Shown in pieces: positions 1 through 6,783 of a DNA stretch of 9,964 nt; the stretch's first letter is position 1, and each line of letters starts with the position of its first letter. Below the pieces are notes generated by a model. The model was not told the DNA's origin, searched no databases, and worked only from the letters and a program-made list of their open reading frames with translations. Where the stretch lies: assembly GCA_030597645.1 (NCBI GenBank), contig JAUVRN010000038.1, forward strand, positions 1-9,964. Direction: 5' to 3'. The DNA is from Candidatus Zixiibacteriota bacterium (GTDB taxonomy: Bacteria > Zixibacteria > MSB-5A5 > JAUVRN01). The position numbers and the translations under genes are program-made.

Positions 1-1
1 C

Positions 2-721
2 TGTTTTCTACCTTCCGAAGTGGAAGAGTCTCAAGTATCGGGCGCGTCCGCCATCATGGTGGACCTGTTGCGCGCCTCCACGACCATCAGCCACGCCCTG
101 GGCCAGGGAGCACGCGACGTGATCCCGGCCGGGACCCCGACACGGGCACAGGAACTTCGTGACTCCATCGGGCGCGATGCGGTTTTGCTCTGCGGAGAGC
201 GCCTGGGCGTGCGCATCGAAGGATTCGACCTGGGTAATTCGCCGCTCTAATACACCCGCGACGTGGTGGCCGACAAGCGACTGGTGTTTGCCTCGTCCAA
301 CGGATCGAGCGCACTGTTGCAGGCCAGCTCCGCGGCCCGCCTTGCCGTCGGCTGCCTCAACAACGTAACGGCAGTCGCCCACTGGGCCGCGGCCGTCGAC
401 CAGGACTGCTGTATCGTCTGTGCCGGCAAACTGGGACAGTTCGCGGCCGACGACGCCGCCTGCGCGGGACAATTCGTAATAGAATTGGAGCGCCGGGGTT
501 TCGTTGCCGCCAATGACGCGGCACGTACCGCCCGACGGCTGGCCGAAGCGGCCGCCGGGGACTGGCACGCGTTTATCCGCAGTACCGACCACGGGCGTTA
601 CCTGCTCGAGCTCGGTTTTGCCGAAGACCTCGGCTTTGTTTGCCGCATCGATTCGCACGCATGGGTCCCCATTTGGCATGACACGAGCATCGCTCTGGCG
701 GATGCCAACGGACATCACTGA
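2..721 (+). pseudogene. comB: 2-phosphosulfolactate phosphatase (ComB family), 5' end outside window, interrupted by in-frame TAA
   Basis: ComB-family enzymes are Mg-dependent phosphatases that hydrolyse 2-phosphosulfolactate to sulfolactate, a step of coenzyme M synthesis in methanogens; their bacterial role is less clear. The frame is open from base 2 and reads FLPSEVEES, which resembles the usual ComB start region, so the true start lies left of the window. Family-like blocks follow in order: VDLLRASTTI, GERLGVRIEGFDLGNSPL, SSNGSSAL and CAGKLGQFAADDAACAG. The frame runs to the TGA at 719-721, about 239 codons, close to full family length. Codon 248-250 is TAA. It falls directly after NSPL, where I expect the Glu of an NSPxEY motif, so a single G-to-T change would explain it. 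Similarity resumes immediately after the stop (YTRDVVADKRL). A GTG at 263 could not restore the lost N-terminal motifs. Either this is a recent nonsense mutation or a sequencing error. The next gene starts 2 bases after the stop, so the two were probably co-transcribed. Confidence 0.8.
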
Positions 722-723
722 TC

Positions 724-1797
724 ATGCACCTCGGAATCATCGGACCCGCCCAATCCGGCAAGTCGACGCTGTTCGCGGCAGCCACCGGTCAGCCTGCCCG
801 TCTCGGGCACGGCGCTCACCGTGCCCTGATCCTGGTGCCCGACGATCGCCTCGGGGCCCTGGCCGAGATCGAGAATCCCAGGAAGATCGTACCCGCCGAG
901 GTGGACTACCTCGACTGGGGCGGTGTCGCGGCCGACCCCACGACCGCCGCCGATATGGAGTCGAAAATACCGGCGGAAATCCGCGACTGCGATGCGCTCG
1001 TCGTAGTCGTTCGCGCATTCGAGAGTGATGTCGTGGCCCATCCGAGAGGAACGGTGGACGCGGCTCACGATCTGGAGGATTCCAATCTCGCCCTGGTCCT
1101 GGCCGACCTTGCTACGGTAGAAAACAGGCTCTCGCGTGTCGAGCGCACGCTCAAGGTCAAGAAGGACACCGAGCTCGAAGCGGAGCGCACCGCACTCGAA
1201 CGCTGGAAGACACAGCTCGAAAGCGAACACCCGATCCGTGACCTGGACCTGTCGGACCAGGAGTGGAAGCGCTTGCGTGGTTTTGGTCTGCTCACGGCCA
1301 AACCCCTGCTGGTCGTCGTCAACCTGGGTGAAGACCAGATCGGCGACGCGGATCGCATCGAGACCGAATGGCAGGCGAAGCTCGGCCCGGGCAGAAGCTC
1401 GATCATCGCCCTCTGTGCTCAGATCGAAATGGAGATCGGGCAGCTCGGAGACGAGGAGCGCGGGGCTTTCCTGACGGACATGGGTATCGCCGAACCGGCG
1501 CTCGGCAGGATGATCAGGGCATCGTACGGGTTGCTGGGCCTGTTGTCGTTCTTTACAGCCGCGGAGCCCGAGGTCCGGGCGTGGACCATCACGGAGGGGC
1601 AGACCGCGGTGGAGGCCGCGCGCGTGATTCACTCGGATATCGCCCGCGGCTTCATTCGCGCGGAAGTCATCCCCTACGACGACTATGTCGAACACCGCGG
1701 CGTGCCCGGAGCCAAGCAGGCCGGCAAGTTTCGCCTGGAGGGCAAGGATTACATTGTTCGTGACGGGGACGTGATCTATTTTCGGTTTAATGTCTGA
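724..1797 (+). CDS. Divergent YchF/OLA1-type P-loop NTPase with TGS domain
   Basis: This protein of 357 residues is close to the usual YchF length (E. coli 363). YchF proteins are ribosome-associated, mostly ATP-preferring members of the Obg group linked to translation and stress control. The P-loop is GPAQSGKST (residues 7-15). The base-specificity loop reads VVVNLGED (197-204), matching the NxxE of YchF rather than the GTPase NKxD. A helical, probably coiled-coil segment covers about 110-185. The C-terminal TGS/DUF933 region (about 272-357) is well conserved, with FFTAAEPEVRAWTI, ARGFIRAEVIPYDDY, GAKQAGKFR and EGKDYIVRDGDVIYF. Two parts are odd. The switch I stretch (normally NYPFCTIEPN) is missing or shortened around residues 24-38, and the DxAG of switch II is replaced by a DYLDWGG segment (61-67). 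This may be a YchF paralogue with altered nucleotide cycling rather than the housekeeping copy. The start ATG lies 2 bases after the comB stop. Confidence 0.85.
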   Translation: MHLGIIGPAQSGKSTLFAAATGQPARLGHGAHRALILVPDDRLGALAEIENPRKIVPAEVDYLDWGGVAADPTTAADMESKIPAEIRDCDALVVVVRAFESDVVAHPRGTVDAAHDLEDSNLALVLADLATVENRLSRVERTLKVKKDTELEAERTALERWKTQLESEHPIRDLDLSDQEWKRLRGFGLLTAKPLLVVVNLGEDQIGDADRIETEWQAKLGPGRSSIIALCAQIEMEIGQLGDEERGAFLTDMGIAEPALGRMIRASYGLLGLLSFFTAAEPEVRAWTITEGQTAVEAARVIHSDIARGFIRAEVIPYDDYVEHRGVPGAKQAGKFRLEGKDYIVRDGDVIYFRFNV

Positions 1798-1920
1798 GTT
1801 TCGGCCGTCGGGCTGCGCACGCAGAGTCAGAGTGCACCGGGAGCATCATCCTCCGGGGCCAACCCGCCGATGCCAATATGGAGAGTGCGGCATCACGCCG
1901 CGTCTATCAGGATAAGCACC

Positions 1921-2367
1921 ATGTCCGATCCAAAGAAAAAAGCATACAGCGAGCTGGAGGACGTCGCCCACGAGATGGAGGGCATGTTCGACCAGTTGTC
2001 AGGACGCAGCCAGACCGCGTGGGGGCGTGTCTGGCGTCCCAATACAGAAGTCTTCGAATCCCCGGAGGAGATGATCATCCTGGTAGAGCTGGCCGGGGTT
2101 CGGAAGGAAGAAGTGCAGCTCACCCTCGAGGGAAACATTCTTCGCCTGGCGGGCGAGCGCAAGCTGTTCCATGACAAGGCCGACATGGCCTACCGCAATA
2201 TGGAAGTCAACTTCGGACCGTTCGAACGAAACCTTTACCTTCACGAAAGCGTGGACCCATCCAGTATTCAGGCGTTCTATCGCGATGGCTTCCTGGAAAT
2301 CAAAATCGCCAAGCGTGCCCCGCGTGCCGCCGAGGCCCGACAGATCGAGATCGAAACGGATGAATAA
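1921..2367 (+). CDS. Small heat-shock protein, Hsp20/alpha-crystallin family
   Basis: Small heat-shock proteins are ATP-independent cytosolic holdases that form oligomers and keep unfolding proteins soluble. This one has 148 residues. The alpha-crystallin domain covers about residues 38-131 and shows PNTEVFESPEEMIILVELAGV, the GNILRLAGER strand pair, the FGPFERNLYL block (usually G-x-FeRsf-LP) and the RDGFLEIKI end (G-x-L motif). A short C-terminal tail carries an I-x-I motif, IEI at 142-144, used for oligomer assembly. I chose the ATG at 1921 over an in-frame ATG at 1870 because AGGA at 1909-1912 sits 8 bases before it and the 17 extra residues look nothing like the family. The gap of about 120 bp after the YchF-like gene has no clear terminator or promoter; a short bulged GC hairpin near 1836-1857 lacks a T-run. 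The 3' end overlaps lon by 8 bp. Confidence 0.93.
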   Translation: MSDPKKKAYSELEDVAHEMEGMFDQLSGRSQTAWGRVWRPNTEVFESPEEMIILVELAGVRKEEVQLTLEGNILRLAGERKLFHDKADMAYRNMEVNFGPFERNLYLHESVDPSSIQAFYRDGFLEIKIAKRAPRAAEARQIEIETDE

Positions 2368-4828
2368 TACGCCTACGTCTCTGGAAACAACGGCCCCAGC
2401 CGAAGAGGCGATCGAACAGAGCGCGCCGGACACCCTGCCGATTCTGCCGACCCGGGGCGTGGTCGTCTTTCCGTATATGATGACGCCGCTCGTCATCTCC
2501 GATCAGCGTTATGCACGGCTTATCGACGAAGCGTTGATGGGCGGCAAGACCATCGGCATGTTCGCGCAGCCCGACCCCGACGTGGAGAATCCCAATCCGG
2601 AAGAGCTGTACGACGTCGGCTGTGCGGGCCAGATCGTCAAGATGCTGCGGTTTCCCGACGGCAGCGTTCGATTCCTGGTGCAGGGTCAGGCGCGCATACG
2701 GATGGAAGAGATCCTGCGCACCGACCCCTACATCACGGCCAAAGTCACGGAGCTACCCACATCCGATTCCGACGCCAAGTCGGTGGATCCCGACGCCGAG
2801 TCGGCGGATTCCGACGCCAAGTCGGTAGAGATCGAAGCCCTCGTCCGCAACCTGGGTGAACAGATCAAAGCGATCGTCCAGCTGGCGCCCTACCTCAACG
2901 AGGACCTTCACGTCACGGCGATGAACACGGATGACCCGTCCAAGCTGGCGGACCTCATCGCCACCAGTCTCAACCTCACGTCGGCAGAAAAGCAGGAGAT
3001 CCTCGAGACGCTGCCCGTCCAGGAACGCCTGGAACTGGTGACGCGGCGCATCCACAAGGAAGTCGAAGTACTCGAGCTTTCACGCAAGATCCAGTCCGAA
3101 GCGGCCCACGAGATGGGCAAGTCGCAGCGCGAGTACATCCTGCGCGAGCAGATGAAGATCATCCAGAAGGAACTGGGCGAAGGCGACGAGCGTCAGCGCG
3201 AGCACGAAGAGTACCAGGAGAAGATCAAAAAGGCACAGATGCCCCAACTGGCCCATGAAGCCGCCGAGCGCGAGCTGGACCGGCTGCAGAAGATGCACCC
3301 GTCCGCCGCGGAATACACGGTAGCGCGGACCTACCTCGACTGGCTGGTAGACGTGCCCTGGGCGATTTCATCCGAAGACGTGATCGATATCAAGAAGGCT
3401 CGGACAGTTCTCGATGAGGACCACTACGACCTCGAAACGCTCAAGGCTCGCATCCTCGAGTACCTGGCAGTTCGCAAGCTCAAACCGGATACCAAGAGCC
3501 CCATTCTCTGCTTTGTCGGCCCTCCCGGTGTGGGCAAGACATCACTGGGCAAATCGATCGCGCGGGCCATGGGTCGCAAGTTCGAGCGCATCAGCCTGGG
3601 CGGCATGCACGACGAGGCCGAAATCCGCGGACACCGTCGCACGTACATCGGCGCCATGCCGGGGCGAATCATCCAGGGGATCAAGCGCGCGGGTACCAGC
3701 AACCCCATCTTCAGGCTGGACGAGATCGACAAGGTCGGCAAGGACTTCCGGGGCGATCCCGCGTCGGCTCGGCTGGAAGTACTCGACCCGGAACAGAACA
3801 ACACGTTCGGCGACCACTACCTGGACGTACCGTTCGACCTGTCGAAGGTGGTCTTCATCACCACGGCCAACGTACTCTACACCATTCCGGACGTGCTGCG
3901 AGATCGCATGGAAGTGATCGAGATCCCGGGGTACACCGATTACGACAAGGTCCACATCGCACGCCAGTTCCTGATCCCTCGCCAGTTGGAGAACCACGGC
4001 CTGAAGCCCTCGAACCTGAAGCTGTCGGATCGCGTACTGCAACAGCTGATCAACGAGTACACGCGCGAGGCGGGCCTGCGCAACTTCGAGCGACAGATCG
4101 CTACCATCTGCCGAAAAATGGCCATGAAGGTGGTGTCCGGCGGGACGAAACGGCTGTCCGTCAGCGGCAAGAACCTGGGCGAGTTCCTCGGTCCCGTGAA
4201 GTTCTTCCGAGAGATCGATCGCCCGCCGCGGGTAGGCGTGGTCCCCGGCCTGGCCTGGACACCCACGGGCGGCGTGATCCTGTTCGTGGAAGCGTCTCAG
4301 ATGAAGGGCAAGCGGGGTCTCACGCTCACCGGCAACCTGGGCGACGTAATGCGCGAATCGGTACAGGCCGCGCTGTCATACCTGCGCGCGCACGCCGAAG
4401 ACTTCGGAATCAAGCCCGGCTTCTTCGAGGAGAGCGACCTGCACATCCACGTGCCTTCCGGCGCCATTCCCAAGGATGGACCGTCCGCAGGTATCACCAT
4501 GGCCACGGCGCTGGCGTCGCTGCTGACCGGGCGCAAGCCTCAGCCCAAGCTGGCGATGACAGGTGAGGTCAACCTCTCCGGTGACGTGATGCCCATCGGC
4601 GGGCTCAAGGAAAAGGCGCTGGCGGCGCGTCGGGCCGGCATCAAAACCGTGATCATTCCCGAGGCAAACCAGAAAGATCTCGTGGACATTCCCAATGAGA
4701 TCCGCAAGGAGCTCAAGTTTATCCCGCTGGCCTCGGTCAAGGACGTGATCGAGACTGCGTGCCAGCCTTTACGCGCCCCACAGACCGCACCTGCCCGGCG
4801 CAACAAGGCCAGGCGCAGACGCAAATAA
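2360..4828 (+). CDS. lon: ATP-dependent Lon protease (endopeptidase La)
   Basis: Lon is a homo-oligomeric cytosolic AAA+ serine protease that unfolds and degrades damaged and regulatory proteins. From the ATG at 2360 it has 822 residues (E. coli 784). The N-terminal substrate domain begins around LPILPTRGVVVFPYM (27-40). The ATPase domain shows Walker A GPPGVGKT (387-394), Walker B ending LDEID (453-457) and sensor-1 FITTAN. The protease domain has the catalytic Ser709 in PKDGPSAG and Lys752 in GGLKEK, 43 residues apart as in E. coli. The open frame extends 63 codons upstream, but that stretch is a shadow of hsp20 with no Lon similarity. The ATG at 2360 overlaps the hsp20 stop by 8 bp, suggesting translational coupling; no strong ribosome binding site is visible. 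Oddities are a triple 7-residue acidic repeat (136-156), Arg452 and Arg471 at positions normally Leu, and a basic tail (ARRNKARRRRK). Confidence 0.97.
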   Translation: MNNTPTSLETTAPAEEAIEQSAPDTLPILPTRGVVVFPYMMTPLVISDQRYARLIDEALMGGKTIGMFAQPDPDVENPNPEELYDVGCAGQIVKMLRFPDGSVRFLVQGQARIRMEEILRTDPYITAKVTELPTSDSDAKSVDPDAESADSDAKSVEIEALVRNLGEQIKAIVQLAPYLNEDLHVTAMNTDDPSKLADLIATSLNLTSAEKQEILETLPVQERLELVTRRIHKEVEVLELSRKIQSEAAHEMGKSQREYILREQMKIIQKELGEGDERQREHEEYQEKIKKAQMPQLAHEAAERELDRLQKMHPSAAEYTVARTYLDWLVDVPWAISSEDVIDIKKARTVLDEDHYDLETLKARILEYLAVRKLKPDTKSPILCFVGPPGVGKTSLGKSIARAMGRKFERISLGGMHDEAEIRGHRRTYIGAMPGRIIQGIKRAGTSNPIFRLDEIDKVGKDFRGDPASARLEVLDPEQNNTFGDHYLDVPFDLSKVVFITTANVLYTIPDVLRDRMEVIEIPGYTDYDKVHIARQFLIPRQLENHGLKPSNLKLSDRVLQQLINEYTREAGLRNFERQIATICRKMAMKVVSGGTKRLSVSGKNLGEFLGPVKFFREIDRPPRVGVVPGLAWTPTGGVILFVEASQMKGKRGLTLTGNLGDVMRESVQAALSYLRAHAEDFGIKPGFFEESDLHIHVPSGAIPKDGPSAGITMATALASLLTGRKPQPKLAMTGEVNLSGDVMPIGGLKEKALAARRAGIKTVIIPEANQKDLVDIPNEIRKELKFIPLASVKDVIETACQPLRAPQTAPARRNKARRRRK
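2765..2827 (+). repeat. 3 x 21-bp in-frame tandem repeat within lon
   Basis: Three adjacent 21-bp units lie at 2765-2785, 2786-2806 and 2807-2827. Units 1 and 3 differ only at the last base; unit 2 differs at a few positions. They encode DSDAKSV, DPDAESA and DSDAKSV (Lon residues 136-156), an acidic, probably disordered loop between the beta-rich part of the N-domain (ending ITAKVTELPT) and the following helical part (EIEALVRNL). The length is a multiple of three, so gain or loss of a unit keeps the frame. Confidence 0.9.
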
Positions 4829-4860
4829 AAAAAAGGCGAAACGCTCAGCGCTTCGCCTTG
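4829..4860. terminator. Hairpin terminator between convergent lon and the exported-protein gene
   Basis: Arms AAGGCGAA (4833-4840) and TTCGCCTT (4852-4859) pair perfectly, continue inward with CGC/GCG after one A-C mismatch, and close on a TCA loop. The A-run on the left (4827-4834) becomes a T-run after the hairpin on the minus strand, so this is a good intrinsic terminator for the minus-strand gene ending at 4884. On the + strand it lies right after the lon stop but lacks a strong T-tract, so lon termination here would be weaker. Confidence 0.85.
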
Positions 4861-4883
4861 ATGTGTCCAATCTTTGTTGTCAA

Positions 4884-6470
4884 CTAACGGCGACCGCCAC
4901 GCCCTCCACTACTGCGTGAACCACCACTGCGTGATCCACCACGTGCACCGCTCGAGCGTGAACCGCCACTCCTCGAGACACCGCGTGAACCGCCAGAGCT
5001 GCGTGGCGAGGATGAGCGTACCGACGGCGGGCTGGATCGTCTGGACCCACCACTCCGGACACTCGTAGGCGTCCTGGTGCCGCTGGACTTGCTGCCGCTG
5101 GACACCTTGGGCGTGGACCCGCCGGACGAACGGGTGGTGACACGTTTGGAACCACTGCTCCTGCTCGAACCGGACGTGTAGCCGGCTGTCGAACGCGTCG
5201 ACCGTCGTGTGCTACTCCCGGAGCCGGCTGTGGCGCGGTTCGTCGATCGGCTGCGCGTTGAACTGCGTACGCCTTTCTGCGCATTCTTCATACTGACGTA
5301 GCGATCCAGCGTCTGTGCGCGCGTTTCCGTTCGCGTATTAGTCGACTTAACGCGGTTGCCACTGTTGATGGTCTTGCTGCGCAACGTCGAACGGTTTTTC
5401 AGTGCGAGATCACCGGTCTTGCGCGAATACCGGGTCGAACGCTCCGTCTGCGCGCTGCGCGAATTGACGGTCTTGATCTCGCGTCCCTGTCGCGCCGTGC
5501 TGCGTGTGTCCGGGGTAGTGGCGTCGCCTTTGAGTGCGTAACGCCCCTTGCCCTGGTCGGCCCGGTCGAGCGTCCGATTGCCCGGATCGGATGTCACCTT
5601 GCGCAGATCGAGACCGGATTTGGTGCGCGTCCGATCGCCCGCGTCGCCGCGCAGTTCGTAGCGCCCGTCGCCCGTCTTGGCCCGCGTCAGTGTGGTACGC
5701 GAACGGTGATCGACACGCGAGAGTGTGGCGTCGGAGGAGACGGTTTTGACGTTATCGGTGCGGTAGTCTCGTCCCCGTCCGAGATCGCCGCGGGTGACTC
5801 CGCGATCCACACCCGCTCGATAGTCCGGCCGTGAGATGTCACGGTAATACGGCGTACCGGGCTGTCCATAGCCGGGATAGTGATAACCGTACCAGGGTCT
5901 CACCGGCGGATAGTAGTTGTAGTAACCATAGTAACCGCCGCCCCAGCCGATGCCGACGGAGAAAGACCATCCTCCCCAGCCCCAGCCGATGCCGACCGCA
6001 TAGTACGGTGACACGTAGGGGTAACCCCAGCCGTACCAGGGCCTGTACCAGCCGTAATACGGCGTCCCGCAATAGTAGGGTCCGCCGCCCCAACCCCACC
6101 CGGCCGAGCCCCAGCCATACCCCCAGCTGGGATAGACGTATTGAATCTCCGTATCCGTGTAGTCTCCTCGACCTTCCAGCTCCGCCTCGAGGTCCACGGG
6201 CCCCCAGTCTTCCATGACGACGTCGGCCTTCATGACCAGCTCCGTGATGACCGTATCGGGTATGCCTGCGTCGAGGAGTTGGTTGAGCTGGTCGGTAGTC
6301 AGGGTATCCGGCGTGTCCGATGCGCTCACTACCAGAAGCAGGGACTGCTCGGACAGTCCCGCCTGATGCAATCGGACCAGCTCATCGATCGATACTACGG
6401 CCCAGGCGGCGGGCGCCGCCAGGAGCACTATCAGTACCGGTCCGAGCCATCGGGCAAATGTGCGTTTCAT
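4884..6470 (-). CDS. Exported low-complexity protein, Gly/Tyr/Trp-rich with basic Ser/Gly/Arg tail, function unknown
   Basis: I do not recognise a named family. The 528-residue protein starts with a clear Sec signal peptide: MKRT, a hydrophobic core (about 9-20) and likely cleavage after AWA at residue 24. A small domain (about 26-83) contains two copies of a helix-turn pattern, LHQAGLSEQSLLLVV and LLDAGIPDTVITELV, followed by an acidic linker. Residues 112-210 are extremely rich in Gly, Tyr and Trp with Pro and contain the only cysteine (134). Residues 239-370 hold degenerate repeats around GRYxL(R/K)GDA. The rest to the C-terminus is Ser/Arg/Gly with almost no acidic residues. Such composition suggests an envelope or surface structural or adhesive protein, or one binding polyanions; that is inference. 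The ATG is supported by GGAG (minus strand, 6479-6482) 8 bases upstream. The gene stands alone and converges on lon. Long open frames opposite it are composition shadows. Confidence 0.85.
   Translation of the reverse strand: MKRTFARWLGPVLIVLLAAPAAWAVVSIDELVRLHQAGLSEQSLLLVVSASDTPDTLTTDQLNQLLDAGIPDTVITELVMKADVVMEDWGPVDLEAELEGRGDYTDTEIQYVYPSWGYGWGSAGWGWGGGPYYCGTPYYGWYRPWYGWGYPYVSPYYAVGIGWGWGGWSFSVGIGWGGGYYGYYNYYPPVRPWYGYHYPGYGQPGTPYYRDISRPDYRAGVDRGVTRGDLGRGRDYRTDNVKTVSSDATLSRVDHRSRTTLTRAKTGDGRYELRGDAGDRTRTKSGLDLRKVTSDPGNRTLDRADQGKGRYALKGDATTPDTRSTARQGREIKTVNSRSAQTERSTRYSRKTGDLALKNRSTLRSKTINSGNRVKSTNTRTETRAQTLDRYVSMKNAQKGVRSSTRSRSTNRATAGSGSSTRRSTRSTAGYTSGSSRSSGSKRVTTRSSGGSTPKVSSGSKSSGTRTPTSVRSGGSRRSSPPSVRSSSPRSSGGSRGVSRSGGSRSSGARGGSRSGGSRSSGGRGGRR
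5361..5756 (-). repeat. Degenerate protein repeats of about 40 residues in the exported protein
   Basis: Residues 239-370 contain up to four diverged copies. Each opens with a (K/R)(T/K)(V/I)xS motif: VKTVSSD at 241, LRKVTSD at 289, IKTVNSR at 332 and SKTINSG at 365. In the first two copies this is followed by L-x-R and then GRYELRGDA (269-277) or GRYALKGDA (309-317); the third keeps only KTGDLALKN (351-359). Spacing between openings is about 48, 43 and 33 residues. The copies are too diverged to be seen as DNA repeats. Confidence 0.6.
5841..6137 (-). repeat. Coding block for the Gly/Tyr/Trp-rich segment
   Basis: This stretch encodes residues 112-210 of the exported protein. The segment is built almost only from Gly, Tyr, Trp, Pro and Ser, in short patterns such as GYGWG, GWGWGG, YYGWYRPWYGWGYPY and YYGYYNYY. 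A pair of related units, VGIGWGWGGWSFS and VGIGWGGGYYGYY, is the clearest internal duplication. The pattern is irregular rather than a strict tandem array. Confidence 0.75.
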
Positions 6471-6497
6471 AGCGTCGACTCCAGATCTCTTGTGACC

Positions 6498-6536
6498 GGC
6501 CCCTACATTCTACGAATATATACGGATTTCGGGGCC
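6498..6536. promoter_or_regulatory. Inverted repeat around an AT-rich core, possible promoter/operator of the exported-protein gene
   Basis: GGCCCC (6498-6503) and GGGGCC (6531-6536) form a perfect 6-bp inverted repeat separated by 27 bases. The core contains TATATATT on the minus strand (6515-6522), a plausible -10 element about 45 bases upstream of the minus-strand start at 6470. No good -35 box is visible at the right spacing. It could be an operator or a 5'-leader stem. Confidence 0.3.
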
Positions 6537-6723
6537 TCTCGCGGATTAATCTCTGCACATCTCGGGCCAACTGGTAGTTCGGCGCATGGCTTGTCTGCCC
6601 ACACCGAATGACAGACTCTAACTCGTTGATTGGTAAGTCTATAGCCCACACGGCCCCTGGCGACTCTCCCTGTTCGCTTGCGGGTTCCAGACTGGAGCGA
6701 CGTCAGCGTGCACTGTTTCAGGG

Positions 6724-6752
6724 CTGTTCGGCCTCAGAGCCGATCAGTTTTT
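6724..6752 (+). terminator. Orphan intrinsic terminator-like hairpin
   Basis: CTG/CAG (6724-6726, 6745-6747) and TCGGC/GCCGA (6728-6732, 6739-6743) form an 8-bp stem with one T-T mismatch and a CTCAGA loop, followed directly by TTTTT (6748-6752). This has the shape of a rho-independent terminator on the + strand. No + strand gene lies upstream within 1.8 kb, so it either ends an unrecognised small RNA or is chance. Confidence 0.45.
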
Positions 6753-6783
6753 GTGCGGCGCAAGACGTTCTGGCCCAAAGGCC

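Noticed and set aside
8..718. 236-residue open frame on the minus strand
   Set aside because: It is the mirror of the comB frame. The + strand reading carries clear family motifs despite its stop.
715..1695. 326-residue open frame on the minus strand
   Set aside because: It lies entirely opposite the YchF-like gene, shows no recognisable motif, and arises from GC-rich codon use.
1870..1920. Upstream ATG for hsp20
   Set aside because: No ribosome binding site precedes it and the added 17 residues are not family-like; the ATG at 1921 has AGGA at good spacing.
2171..2359. 63-codon N-terminal extension of lon
   Set aside because: It is the hsp20 coding sequence read in another frame, rich in Arg/Ser/Pro with no Lon similarity; the ATG at 2360 fits the family start.
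4887..5100. Short GC-rich near-repeats resembling an array
   Set aside because: They are codon-level repetition for Ser, Gly and Arg in the exported protein tail, with no constant repeat and spacer lengths; not a CRISPR array.
6670..6760. Faint resemblance to parts of 6S RNA (GTTCGC..GCGGG and GAGCCGAT segments)
   Set aside because: The segments are short, in the wrong arrangement, and a 180-base RNA from here would run into the tRNA.
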